Assembly (NCBI GenBank): GCA_002551355.1
Contig: NTHE01000011.1
Span: forward strand, 1-64,000
Length of the DNA stretch: 64,000 nucleotides
Origin: Streptomyces sp. man185
GTDB lineage: Bacteria > Actinomycetota > Actinomycetes > Streptomycetales > Streptomycetaceae
Direction of reading: 5' to 3'
Shown: one piece after another, positions 38,166 to 46,290 of the stretch
Position numbering within the stretch: position 1 is the stretch's first letter
Layout: every line of letters starts with the position of its first letter
Made by a program: the position numbers and the translations under genes
Notes under the pieces: model-generated
Seen by the model: the letters and a program-made list of their open reading frames with translations, nothing else
What the model was told of the DNA's origin: nothing
Database searches by the model: none

Positions 38166-39188
38166 TTACGGGCGGGGTTCGCCGCCCGGCCCGGGCCCCG
38201 CCCGCCGGTCCTCCGCGGCCAGCAGCGCACGCCCCTCGGCGGTCGCGACGTGAAAGGCGCGACCGGCCGTGCGGACGGTGGTGGTCAGGCCCGCCGCGCG
38301 CAGGACGTTCATGTGCTGGCTGACCGCGGGGTGGGTCACCTGCAGCATCCGGGCCGCCTCCACCGTCGAGCAGCCGGTGCGGGTGGCCCGCAGCAGGTCG
38401 GCGCGGGTCTGCCCGAGAAGCCGCCCGAGGGGGCTATGGCCCGACGCCTGTTCCGCGGACTCCGCGGCGCCCGCCCAGCCGGCGGAGTGGCGGATGGGAT
38501 GCACCAGGACGGGCGGCAGGTCACTGTCCGCCAGGGTGGTCGGGGCGGGCCAGCAGAAGAACGACGGCTGGAGCACCAGGCCCCGCCCGCGCAGCCGCAG
38601 CTCCTGGTCGACCGGGTAGGTGACCTCCAGTACGGGCGGCCGCCAGCGGACGTCGGGTCCGAGACCGGCGAGCAGCGCCTCGGTGCCGCCGTCCATCAGG
38701 TGCCGTGTGCGCAGCGCCCGGTCGGCCTCCAGGGCGGCGCGGACGTGCCGCCAGTGCGGTACGAGCGCCTCCGCCTGGTACGCGTGGAGTGCCCTGCCCA
38801 GCCGGGCGAGCGCGTCCGGGTCGCCGTCGGCCAGGGTGGCGGCCCAGCCGGGCAGCCGCCTCGATGCGGCCAGCCGGGTCAGCTCCGCGCGCAGCCTCGG
38901 CCGAGGCGTTCCGAGCAGCGTGTCGACGGCGGCGCCGAGCGAGGTGCGCTCGCCGGAGGTGGGGGTGAGGAAGTCGGGGGAGTAACCGCGGGGCGGCAGG
39001 AGCGGGGAGAGCAGCCGGCGGCTCTCCGGCAGCCGGGGCCGAACCCAGCGCCGCCAGGCGCCGAACACCCGCTCCCCGTCCGTCCGTTGCAGGGTCTGCA
39101 CGCTGTTGGTGATCTCCCACAGGAAGTCCGGCCCCGGGGCCACCCTGACCCGGGTCAGGTCCTCGGGTGTGAAGTGGATCCGCAGCAT
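38166..39188 (-). CDS. ArsR-type winged-helix regulator with large N-terminal domain
   Basis: A 340-residue regulator. The first ~240 residues form an unusual sensor-like domain starting MLRIHFTPEDLTRVRVAPGP, with PVLVHPIRHSAGW near its end. The C-terminal ~85 residues are an ArsR helix-turn-helix (LLRATRTGCSTVEAARMLQV, HPAVSQHMNVLRAAGL). This DUF5937-like layout is common in Streptomyces and uncharacterised. TGGAG precedes the ATG. Its target is unknown; the neighbouring secreted-protein genes are candidates. 39189-39453 holds no visible gene. Confidence 0.82.
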   Translation of the reverse strand: MLRIHFTPEDLTRVRVAPGPDFLWEITNSVQTLQRTDGERVFGAWRRWVRPRLPESRRLLSPLLPPRGYSPDFLTPTSGERTSLGAAVDTLLGTPRPRLRAELTRLAASRRLPGWAATLADGDPDALARLGRALHAYQAEALVPHWRHVRAALEADRALRTRHLMDGGTEALLAGLGPDVRWRPPVLEVTYPVDQELRLRGRGLVLQPSFFCWPAPTTLADSDLPPVLVHPIRHSAGWAGAAESAEQASGHSPLGRLLGQTRADLLRATRTGCSTVEAARMLQVTHPAVSQHMNVLRAAGLTTTVRTAGRAFHVATAEGRALLAAEDRRAGPGPGGEPRP

Positions 39189-39453
39189 GGACGCTCCAGG
39201 GGAGGGCGGGGCCGGCCGTCGCACCCGCGGCCCCGGCCACCGCCGCCTCGGTTCGGCCGGCTGCCCGCCGTGCGAACACCGGCGAGGAACGGACCACTTA
39301 CCCCTTTGCCGCACCGGCGGAGAACAGGCAACTACCCGTCACCGGGACGGGGTATGCCCGGCGCGGGGATGTGCTGAGGGTGACCGTGAGCCCGAAGGCC
39401 CGGACGGCCCGGGTGGCCTGTGGTGGACCGAACGGCCGGTGAGACCGGTCCGG

Positions 39454-42400
39454 TCAGCGGACCGACAGCCGCACGAGACCGCCGCGTCCCTCCGGGGCGC
39501 CTGACACCCGCAGCGCCACATAGCGCGGGGAGCCCGAGGCACGCAGGCCGCGGACCCGGGCGTGACCGGACAGCATGCCCTCCCGGCGATAGCGGATCCC
39601 GTCGTCGCTGAACTCCACGGACAGGCCCGGGACCCGTCCGGCCGACCACTCGGCCTCCACCCGGCCCACCGCGCGCCGCGCCCCGAGGTCCACGACCATG
39701 CGGCCGTCACGCCCCGGCCGCCACACCGTGTCCGGGTCACCGTCGACCGCCGCCGACGGCTCCGACATCCCCGTCGGCAGCGGCGCGTTCGGGAAGACGG
39801 CCCGGCCCAGGGCGTAATCCGTCGTCGGATACGGCTGGGCCCCGCGCACCGTGACCTCCGTCCCCCGGCCCGGCCGCACCACCGCCACCGCGCTGCGGCC
39901 CTGCGCCTCGACCCGCACCCGGCAGACCGGCCCGGCCAGCCGCACCGTGGCGGCGTCCACCACCTCGACCCGCAGCCCGTTCGGCAGCGACCGCCCCGAC
40001 AGCGGGACCAGCGTGAACCGGGGAGGCAGCAGCAGCGCCGACGCCGCCTCCAGCCGCGCCTCGTACCGCAGCCCGTCCCGGGTCACCAGCTGCTCGCCCT
40101 CGTAGACCTCCCGGCGGCGGCCCTCCTGCACCAGGGAGACCGGGGTGCGCACCGCCGTGTCCGACAGGTTGAACAGGCTCAGGTGCCCGTCCGTCACCGC
40201 CGCCCGCACCCTCTCGTTCCCGGCCGTGGGCGCCGGGCGGTCGGCGAGACCGCGCAGGCCGGCGGCGGACACCCCGCTGTGGCCCTCCACGAGCAGCGGA
40301 CCCGCACCGCCCTCCGCCAGGACGATCGTGTCGCCGTACACCGCCAGCGGACCGCGCCCGCCGCGTACCACCAGGCCCGCGCGGCCGTCCACGTCCAGCC
40401 AGCCGCCCGTGCTGCGCAGCGCCGGAACCGGGCCGCTCGCCAGGTCCGTCCACCGCTCTCCGTCGTCCGACCCCTGCACCAGGTAGCCGCGGCCCGCCGC
40501 GCTCTCCCAGCGCAGGGTGACCCGGTCCAGGGCACGGGGCTCGGCGAGGTCCACCGCCAGCCAGCTGTCGGGGCGCGGCCGGTCGGCGGTGGACACCGCC
40601 CAGCGGGTCGTGCCGTCGCCGTCCACGGCCAGCTCCGGTCCCCTGCCCGGCGCGTACGAGGACGCCGTGGCCCGGCCGCCGCGCGCGAGGTCGGCCCCGT
40701 CGGCCCCGTCCCGGGCCTCCACGGCGAACAGCGAGTAGCCGTACGCCGGATCGGGCGTCACACCCTGGACCCGCAGGTGACGGACCGTCGTACGGTTGAA
40801 CGACAGCTCGTCGACGCGGCCCGTCGAGCCACCGGACGAGTCCCGGGACGCGACCGTGGCCGACCCCTCGGCGAACCGGTACGTCCGCTTGCCGTCCAGG
40901 CCCGCCACCCCCGGCATGGTGAGGTTGTGCACCTCCAGCCGGCCGCCCACGGTGTCCGGGCCGTCGGCGGCGTGGACCACCGCGCCGGTGGGCAGCGTGG
41001 TGAAGCCCGCGAAGCCGTCCTTCAGCCGCAGCAGCGTCGCGCTTCCGTCGAACCCGTCGCGCAGCCGGGTGTGCGTGCGCACGGAGCGGCCGGTGACCTC
41101 CACGGCCGTCGAGGGCAGGAACATCGGCGTACCGCCGCTGATCCGGAACAGCCAGTCGTCGTGGCCCGGCTGCCACGCGAACTTCACGAACTTCGGCTTG
41201 GACACCGCGCCCGCCCAGGCGGCGGGGGACTGGTGCGAGACCAGGCCGGGCCCCTCCCCGAAGTCCGTCACCCCGGAGGCGTACGCGAACAGCTCCCGCT
41301 GCGACAGCGGCACGACAGACCGACCCGCCCCGGGCCACACGTGCAGCAGGTAACTGATGGCCAGCTCGGCGCGGGCCTCCGGCTCGTACTTCGGCTCACC
41401 GGAGAACTTCGCCAGCCGGTGCTCCGGCGGGTACGCCTGGTAGGCCTCCAGCCGCGCCGCCAGGTCCTGTTCGGCGCGGGCCGCCGCCCGGTCCCCCATC
41501 ACCCGGGACAGGAACGCCAGCGGGATCACGTCCCGGCCGTAGAGGTGCTCGCGGTCGTTGACCATCGGCATCAGGGGCTCTCCGGCGTCGGACATCACGC
41601 CGAGCAGGGTCCGCCACAGCGGCCCGGCGTTCGGCTGCCGGGTCAGTACCTCCGGCAGCGGCTCCCCGGCGGCCAGGAAGTGCGCCGCGTTGCGCCCCGA
41701 GGTCCGCCACAGCTCCGCCTGGTAGTGCGGGCCGAAGGAGCCGTGGTTCTCGACGATGAACGTGTCGTAGACGTTCCGGGCGGTGTTACGGGCCACCGGC
41801 ACGCCGTCCACGCGGGCCGGGTTGGCGAGGTCGGCCTCCGGCAGCCCGGCCTCGTTGCGGGACCAGGCGCCGTAGCCGGCCGCCCACTCGGAGCGTCGGC
41901 GGTCGTCCGGGGCCCAGGCCAGTGCGGGGGCCAGCGCCTGGGCGTAGATGCCCATCTCCTCCAGCTTGGTGTCGCCGACGTGTCCGCCCGTCAGACCGTT
42001 CGGCGTCCAGGACCCGGAGGCCGGGTCGTCGCCGGTGCCCAGGGCGTGGGTGTACGCCGCCTGCTCCCGGACGATGGTGTCCACCAGGGAGCGGGTCCGC
42101 GCGTCCAGCTCGTCCCAGAGCAGCCGGGCGGCCAGCACGAAGTACGACTGGAACGTGGTGTCGAAGAAGAGGGTGCGGCCCCACTGCGTGCCGCCGGTCA
42201 GCCGGTTGGAGGCGGCGAAGTGCCGCAGCGTCGCCAGGGTCCGCCGCTTGAGCGTGTCCCGGTCCACCCCCGCGAGTTCGGCGTCGTAGCTGCCACGTGT
42301 CAGCAGCACGGCGTGGCCGAGCACCACCGCGAAACCGAAGAACTTGTCGGTGTAGATGCCCCGGGCCTCGTCCCACTGGGTCTCGGACCAGCGGGTGTGC

Positions 42401-42585
42401 CGCAACAGGACCCGGTAGTACGTGGCGGCGACGTCGTCCTCGATGCCGCTCCCGCCCGCCCCGGCGAGCGGGCACGCGGCCGCCGACGGCGAGCCCGCGC
42501 TCAGCGGCAGCGCGGCCACGGCTCCGGACGCGCCGAGGATCTGGAGCAGTCGGCGGCGGCCGAGGGGAAGGGAGGTCGGGCCCAC
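39454..42585 (-). CDS. Large secreted discoidin-domain protein, probable glycan-active enzyme
   Basis: A 1043-residue exported protein. A Tat signal (GRRRLLQILGASGAVAAL) is followed by a long helical domain to about 430 of the toroid type seen in polysaccharide lyases and hydrolases (IVENHGSFGPHYQAELW, WTPNGLTGGHVGD). Beta-rich parts and two F5/8-type-C-like units follow: ARGGRATASSYAPGRGPELA at about 630 and SAAVDGDPDTVWRPG near 960. It probably attacks an extracellular polysaccharide. GTG was chosen for AGAGGAGAAAC just upstream. A LacI-type operator lies in its promoter region. Catalytic residues not identified. Confidence 0.72.
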   Translation of the reverse strand: MGPTSLPLGRRRLLQILGASGAVAALPLSAGSPSAAACPLAGAGGSGIEDDVAATYYRVLLRHTRWSETQWDEARGIYTDKFFGFAVVLGHAVLLTRGSYDAELAGVDRDTLKRRTLATLRHFAASNRLTGGTQWGRTLFFDTTFQSYFVLAARLLWDELDARTRSLVDTIVREQAAYTHALGTGDDPASGSWTPNGLTGGHVGDTKLEEMGIYAQALAPALAWAPDDRRRSEWAAGYGAWSRNEAGLPEADLANPARVDGVPVARNTARNVYDTFIVENHGSFGPHYQAELWRTSGRNAAHFLAAGEPLPEVLTRQPNAGPLWRTLLGVMSDAGEPLMPMVNDREHLYGRDVIPLAFLSRVMGDRAAARAEQDLAARLEAYQAYPPEHRLAKFSGEPKYEPEARAELAISYLLHVWPGAGRSVVPLSQRELFAYASGVTDFGEGPGLVSHQSPAAWAGAVSKPKFVKFAWQPGHDDWLFRISGGTPMFLPSTAVEVTGRSVRTHTRLRDGFDGSATLLRLKDGFAGFTTLPTGAVVHAADGPDTVGGRLEVHNLTMPGVAGLDGKRTYRFAEGSATVASRDSSGGSTGRVDELSFNRTTVRHLRVQGVTPDPAYGYSLFAVEARDGADGADLARGGRATASSYAPGRGPELAVDGDGTTRWAVSTADRPRPDSWLAVDLAEPRALDRVTLRWESAAGRGYLVQGSDDGERWTDLASGPVPALRSTGGWLDVDGRAGLVVRGGRGPLAVYGDTIVLAEGGAGPLLVEGHSGVSAAGLRGLADRPAPTAGNERVRAAVTDGHLSLFNLSDTAVRTPVSLVQEGRRREVYEGEQLVTRDGLRYEARLEAASALLLPPRFTLVPLSGRSLPNGLRVEVVDAATVRLAGPVCRVRVEAQGRSAVAVVRPGRGTEVTVRGAQPYPTTDYALGRAVFPNAPLPTGMSEPSAAVDGDPDTVWRPGRDGRMVVDLGARRAVGRVEAEWSAGRVPGLSVEFSDDGIRYRREGMLSGHARVRGLRASGSPRYVALRVSGAPEGRGGLVRLSVR

Positions 42586-42661
42586 GGTGTTTCTCCTCTG
42601 GGGGATTCTCGCGGCGGCCGTGGGTGGCTCAGCAGGGCCGCCGTACGGTGCGTCCGCGATG

Positions 42662-42673
42662 GACAACGTTGTC
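42662..42673. promoter_or_regulatory. LacI-family-type operator
   Basis: GACAACGTTGTC is a perfect 12-base palindrome with the central AACGTT core typical of LacI/GalR sugar repressors. It lies 77 bases upstream of the large secreted protein's start and 84 bases upstream of the racemase. No LacI gene is present in the window. Confidence 0.6.
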
Positions 42674-42756
42674 AAGGGGGTGAGTGACACCCTTGGCGGC
42701 CCCGGTATGTTCCGTCAAGGGAAAACGCACGATTGACCGAGGAAGGGACGGCGGCA

Positions 42757-43446
42757 GTGAGGACGATCGGGCTCATCGGCGGCATGAGCTGGGAGTCGAC
42801 GGCGGAGTACTACCGGCTGATCAACGAGTACACCCGGGACCGGCTGGGCGGGCTGCACTCGGCGCGGTGCGTGCTCTACTCGGTCGACTTCGCCGAGATC
42901 GAGCGGCTCCAGACGGAAGGCCGCTGGGAGGAGGCCGGAGAGGTCCTGGCCGACGCCGCCCGCGCGGTGCAGAGCGCCGGGGCCGACATGGTGCTGATCT
43001 GCACCAACACCATGCACAAGGTCGCCGACGCGGTGGCGGCGGCCCTCTCCGTCCCGTTGCTGCACCTGGCCGACGCCACGGCGGACGCGGTCCGTGCGGC
43101 GGGGGTTCGGAAGGTGGGGCTGCTGGGCACCGCCTTCACCATGGAGCAGGACTTCTACCGGGGCCGGCTGCGGGACCGGGGGCTGGACGTACGCGTCCCG
43201 GACGCGGCGGGCCGGGCCCTGGTGCACGAGGTCATCTACGGCGAGCTGTGCCTGGGCGAGGTGCGCGCCGAGTCCCGTGAGGCGTACCGGGAGATCATCC
43301 GGGGCCTGGTGGCGGACGGAGTCGAGGGGGTGATCCTCGGCTGCACGGAGATCGAACTGCTCATCGGCCCCGAGGACAGCCCGGTGCCGGTCTTCCCCAC
43401 CGCCCGGCTGCACGCCCTGGCGGCGGTGGACGCGGCCCTGTCCTGA
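42757..43446 (+). CDS. Aspartate/glutamate racemase family protein
   Basis: A 229-residue cofactor-independent racemase. It begins TIGLIGGMSWESTAEYYRLI. Both catalytic cysteines are present: MVLICTNTMHKVAD (about 75) and VILGCTEIELLI (about 200). It likely interconverts L- and D-aspartate or glutamate. The GTG start was chosen for GGAAGGG nine bases upstream; a TTG eight codons earlier is possible. Divergent from the large secreted enzyme across 171 bases that contain the LacI-type operator. Confidence 0.88.
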   Translation: MRTIGLIGGMSWESTAEYYRLINEYTRDRLGGLHSARCVLYSVDFAEIERLQTEGRWEEAGEVLADAARAVQSAGADMVLICTNTMHKVADAVAAALSVPLLHLADATADAVRAAGVRKVGLLGTAFTMEQDFYRGRLRDRGLDVRVPDAAGRALVHEVIYGELCLGEVRAESREAYREIIRGLVADGVEGVILGCTEIELLIGPEDSPVPVFPTARLHALAAVDAALS

Positions 43447-44124
43447 CCTTTCGAGACGCCCGGCTCTCGGGACAGTCGGTGACCCGGAGCGCCCACGCCA
43501 ACTGACGGTCTCGGTCGGCAGGGGGCTCGACGCCGCCCGGGGCGGCGATTCCCCCTGGGTGTTCCTGCTCGTGTGGGCCGGTGCACACCTCGCCTCGATC
43601 GCCGCTGTCTGCGCGCTGGTCCTGTGGGGCCGCGGGGCACGGGAGGCGCCCGCACGATGAACATCGGCGTCGCCCCGTACCGGCACCGGAGCGGCAAGGC
43701 CGTCCTTCGGCCGGACGACGTACCGGCCACGACCCCGCTGACCCGGCAGGTGGAGAAGTGCGGGGAGGCGGAGTGACGACGGGCGTCAAAGACGCCGGGA
43801 ACGAGGCCGGGTGAGACCGGGGGCTGGTCCGCGGGCCCCCGGCTCCTCGCGCCACGTGTCCCGGCGCGCGCTCAGCCCCGCCGGGGCCCGGATCGGCGCG
43901 GAGGGGCCCCTGCCGTACGAAGTCCGCACCGCACCGCACCGGTTGGAGGTGCGGGAGTCCACGGACGGCGTACGACGGCCCCTGTCCGGGTAACGGGAGT
44001 GCGCTCGGAGACCTCGCCCTCGCCTCCAGCGTGGAGGCGGTGAGGCCGTCCCACGTCGGCAGGGCCTGATCGGCGAGCCCAACTGGATTTTCAATACGGA
44101 CAGTTGGAACTTCGATCACCTATG
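43447..44124. other. Stretch of decayed or non-coding sequence
   Basis: Nearly 0.7 kb without a convincing gene. Short overlapping frames follow one another: a hydrophobic one (SPWVFLLVWAGAHLASIAAV, then CALVLWGRG, stop 43658-43660), one starting at the ATGA overlap 43657 (39 codons), and one at the GTGA overlap 43773. Farther right a frame ends GEPNWIFNTDSWNFDHL. This looks like remnants of coding sequence. A hairpin CCGGGGGC/GCCCCCGG lies at 43817-43842. From about 44060 the sequence becomes clearly more AT-rich. Confidence 0.4.
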
Positions 44125-44161
44125 CCTCAGATCATCATCTGAGGTTATATAGGTCATATAA
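44125..44161. promoter_or_regulatory. Two adjoining perfect dyads in an AT-rich stretch
   Basis: CCTCAGAT-CATC-ATCTGAGG (44125-44144) is followed without a gap by TTATAT-AGGTC-ATATAA (44145-44161). Both are perfect. They lie upstream of a small membrane-protein gene and could be operators or part of its promoter; composition is unlike the surrounding genome. Confidence 0.5.
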
Positions 44162-44199
44162 GTGCGAACATGTTAAGTTCCTCCTCGATCAAGGAACCG

Positions 44200-44230
44200 C
44201 ACGGTCAGGTGCGCCTCGTGCCTGACCGTG
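44200..44230 (+). promoter_or_regulatory. Leader hairpin upstream of the small membrane-protein gene
   Basis: CACGGTCAGG and CCTGACCGTG form a perfect ten-base stem with an 11-base loop, ending 60 bases before the gene. A palindrome CACTTAAGTG (44242-44251) follows. No T run follows, so an RNA control element is as likely as a terminator. Confidence 0.5.
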
Positions 44231-44289
44231 ATGATGGGGAGCACTTAAGTGAAAACCTCTTGGCGCCCGCACGTTCTGGGAGCCACCCC

Positions 44290-44622
44290 ATGCTGATCGC
44301 CCTCACGGCACTGCTCGGGCAGTTCGCGATGGTCCTCACCCACCGCCGGGTCGGCAAGGTCCGCACCCGTCCCGACCCTCCCGTGCTGTACACCGGGCTC
44401 TGCCTGCTCGGGACCGCAGTCGGCTGGCTCGGCATCGGACGCCCGGAGATCACCTGGTCCTCAAGTGTCCTCGTGCTCCTCAGCGGGCTGCTCATCACAG
44501 CTGAAGCAGCCGACGCCACGGCGAAGCTCGGAGCGCCGCGCCGGACCGCGAACGCCGTATGCCTCCTGTGCGGCGCAGCCTCCACCACGTGGCTGCTGCC
44601 AGAGCCACTGCCCTACCTCTAG
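44290..44622 (+). CDS. Small integral membrane protein
   Basis: A 110-residue hydrophobic protein with three or four transmembrane segments (about 1-17, 33-50, 56-74, 85-103) joined by short charged loops such as THRRVGKVRTRPDPP. No family recognised. GGGAG lies just before the ATG. An ATG 40 codons upstream (44170) is in frame, but that part uses TTA and other rare codons and spans the leader hairpin, so I treat it as leader. A perfect 40-base palindrome follows the stop. Confidence 0.62.
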   Translation: MLIALTALLGQFAMVLTHRRVGKVRTRPDPPVLYTGLCLLGTAVGWLGIGRPEITWSSSVLVLLSGLLITAEAADATAKLGAPRRTANAVCLLCGAASTTWLLPEPLPYL

Positions 44623-44627
44623 TCGCT

Positions 44628-44667
44628 CCTTCGGGCCCGCCGCACCTAGGTGCGGCGGGCCCGAAGG
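44628..44667. terminator. Perfect 40-bp palindrome, terminator
   Basis: CCTTCGGGCCCGCCGCACCT is followed immediately by its exact reverse complement: two 20-base arms with no spacer. It starts five bases after the stop of the small membrane-protein gene. It should form a very stable hairpin or cruciform. No T run. Confidence 0.85.
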
Positions 44668-44810
44668 CACATCGGCCCGGCGGAAGCGCCTCGCCGGTGA
44701 TCACCCCCGGTTACTATGCTCACTTCATGTCGAACGGACGACCGTCGCAGTCGTCCCGCTGAGCTGTCGGCCGTGGATCGCGAGGTCGGAGAGATGGGTG
44801 GCCGAAGAAA

Positions 44811-45692
44811 ATGCTGACAGAGGTCACCGCGACCCGCTACGTCACGCCCCTGCGTGAGGGCGGCTCGCTCCCCGGCATCGTCGAGGCCGACGATCTCGGC
44901 ACGTACGTCATGAAGTTCACCGGGGCCGGGCAGGGCCGCAAGACGCTCGTCGCCGAGATCATCTGCGGCGAACTCGGCCGTCGGCTGGGGCTGCGGGTGC
45001 CCGAGCTGGTGACCATCGAGCTCGACCCCGTCATCGGACTCGCCGAGCCCGACGAGGAGGTGCAGGAGCTGCTCCGCGCGAGCGGCGGGCTGAACCTCGG
45101 GATGGACTACCTCCCGGGCTCGTTCGGGTTCGACCCGCTCGCCTACGGGGTCGGGGCGGCCGAGGCCGGGCGGATCGTCTGGTTCGACGCGCTCATCAAC
45201 AACGTGGACCGCTCCTGGCGCAACCCCAACCTGCTCGTCTGGCACGGAGACCTCTGGCTCATCGACCACGGCGCGACCATGATCTGGCACCACAACTGGC
45301 CGGGCGCCCAGGCCTCCGCCGCCAAGCCGTACAACGCCTCGGACCATGTCCTGGCCCCCTTCGGGCCGGACATCGCCGCCGCGGCGGCCGAGCTCGCCCC
45401 GCTGGTCACCGAGGAGTTGCTCACCGAGGTCGCCGCCGACGTGCCGGACGTATGGCTGGCCGACGAGCCCGGCTTCGCCTCCGCCGACGAGGTGCGCCGG
45501 GCCTACGTCGCACCGCTGCTCGCGCGGGCCGCCTCCATCCACGAGCGGATCACCCTGGACGCGCCGACCGCGAGCCGGCCCTCGCAGGCCCCGGGCTGGC
45601 TCACCGACCGCCTGCCGCCCCGGCGGAAGCAGACCGACGGCGACGACCGCGCCGCGGCAGCCGCCCCTACCGGCGAGGAGGCCGGCCGATGA
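44811..45692 (+). CDS. HipA-like kinase-fold protein
   Basis: A 293-residue protein of the HipA/PI4-kinase-like fold. Visible are the nucleotide-side strand YVMKFTGAGQGRKTLVAEII, the catalytic loop NNVDRSWRNPNLLVW (Asp and Asn) and the metal motif LWLIDHGATMIWHHNW. The C-terminus is Ala-rich and charged. HipA kinases phosphorylate protein targets, but this short actinobacterial group is uncharacterised and lacks the HipA N-subdomain-1 and a HipB partner. It overlaps the next gene by four bases (ATGA), so the two are coupled. Confidence 0.82.
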   Translation: MLTEVTATRYVTPLREGGSLPGIVEADDLGTYVMKFTGAGQGRKTLVAEIICGELGRRLGLRVPELVTIELDPVIGLAEPDEEVQELLRASGGLNLGMDYLPGSFGFDPLAYGVGAAEAGRIVWFDALINNVDRSWRNPNLLVWHGDLWLIDHGATMIWHHNWPGAQASAAKPYNASDHVLAPFGPDIAAAAAELAPLVTEELLTEVAADVPDVWLADEPGFASADEVRRAYVAPLLARAASIHERITLDAPTASRPSQAPGWLTDRLPPRRKQTDGDDRAAAAAPTGEEAGR

Positions 45693-46072
45693 CGCGGCGC
45701 GATGTCTTCGAGTACGCGCTCCTGCGCGTCGTGCCCCGGGTCGAGCGGGGGGAGTGCTTCAACGCCGGGGTGCTCGTCTACTGCCGGGCCCACTCGTTCG
45801 TCGCCGCCCGGACGCACCTCGACGAGGCGAAGCTGAAGGCGCTGGACCCGCATGCCGACGTCGTCGGGGTGCGAGCCGCCCTGCGCGCCGTCGAGGGGGT
45901 CTGCGGCGGTGGTGAAGGGGCCGGCCAGGCGGCGGGCGACGACGCCGGACGGCGGTTCCGCTGGCTGATCGCCCCGCGCTCCACGGTCGTCCAGCCCGGC
46001 GCGGTGCACAGCGGGCTGACCACCGACCCGGCCGGCGAGGTGGAACGGCTGCTCGACCTCCTCGTGCGCTGA
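45689..46072 (+). CDS. DUF3037 family protein
   Basis: A 127-residue protein: FEYALLRVVPRVERGECFNA, GVLVYCRAHSFVAART and the C-terminal WLIAPRSTVVQPGAVHSGLT, the DUF3037 pattern. Function unknown. A Gly/Ala-rich low-complexity insert separates the halves. AGGAGG lies inside the end of the HipA-like gene; starts overlap (ATGA). The pairing HipA-like/DUF3037 is recurrent in bacteria, suggesting the two proteins work together. Confidence 0.85.
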   Translation: MTRRDVFEYALLRVVPRVERGECFNAGVLVYCRAHSFVAARTHLDEAKLKALDPHADVVGVRAALRAVEGVCGGGEGAGQAAGDDAGRRFRWLIAPRSTVVQPGAVHSGLTTDPAGEVERLLDLLVR

Positions 46073-46153
46073 TCCGCGCCCCGGCGGGACCTTTCGGCAC
46101 AACGGCGGGCGCTCCCGCCCGGTGTGACGTGCGGCCCGCCGGGGCGTGCGCCG

Positions 46154-46182
46154 TTGACACCGGGTGCCAGGGCTTCTAGCGT
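46154..46182 (+). promoter_or_regulatory. Consensus sigma-70-type promoter of the FabG operon
   Basis: TTGACA (46154-46159) and TAGCGT (46177-46182) are spaced by 17 bases. Transcription would begin near 46189, giving a leader of about 100 bases that contains a candidate operator. Confidence 0.7.
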
Positions 46183-46199
46183 CTCGACTGCTGAAGGTA

Positions 46200-46215
46200 C
46201 TAAGCGGTTGCTCAG
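46200..46215. promoter_or_regulatory. TetR-type operator candidate in the FabG leader
   Basis: CTAAGC-GGTT-GCTCAG is a dyad with one mismatch, of the AAGCN4GCTT kind recognised by TetR regulators of fatty-acid and acyl-CoA genes. It lies just after the predicted transcription start, where a bound repressor would block the operon. Confidence 0.5.
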
Positions 46216-46290
46216 CGATCGGGAGCCTTTCTGTCAGGGAAATGCCCCGACGTCCGCTGGGCCGCTATCCAAGGGCGAGGAGAACCAAGC

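Noticed and set aside
39562..42687. 1041-codon open frame on the forward strand
   Set aside because: Antisense to the secreted discoidin protein; Arg/Gly/Pro/Gln-rich with no motifs.
43811..43993. 60-codon frame MRPGAGPRAPGSS...
   Set aside because: Starts inside a hairpin, has no ribosome site and no recognisable pattern.
44170..44289. 40-codon N-terminal extension of the small membrane protein
   Set aside because: Contains two TTA codons, weak third-position GC and the leader hairpin; a good ribosome site exists at the later ATG.
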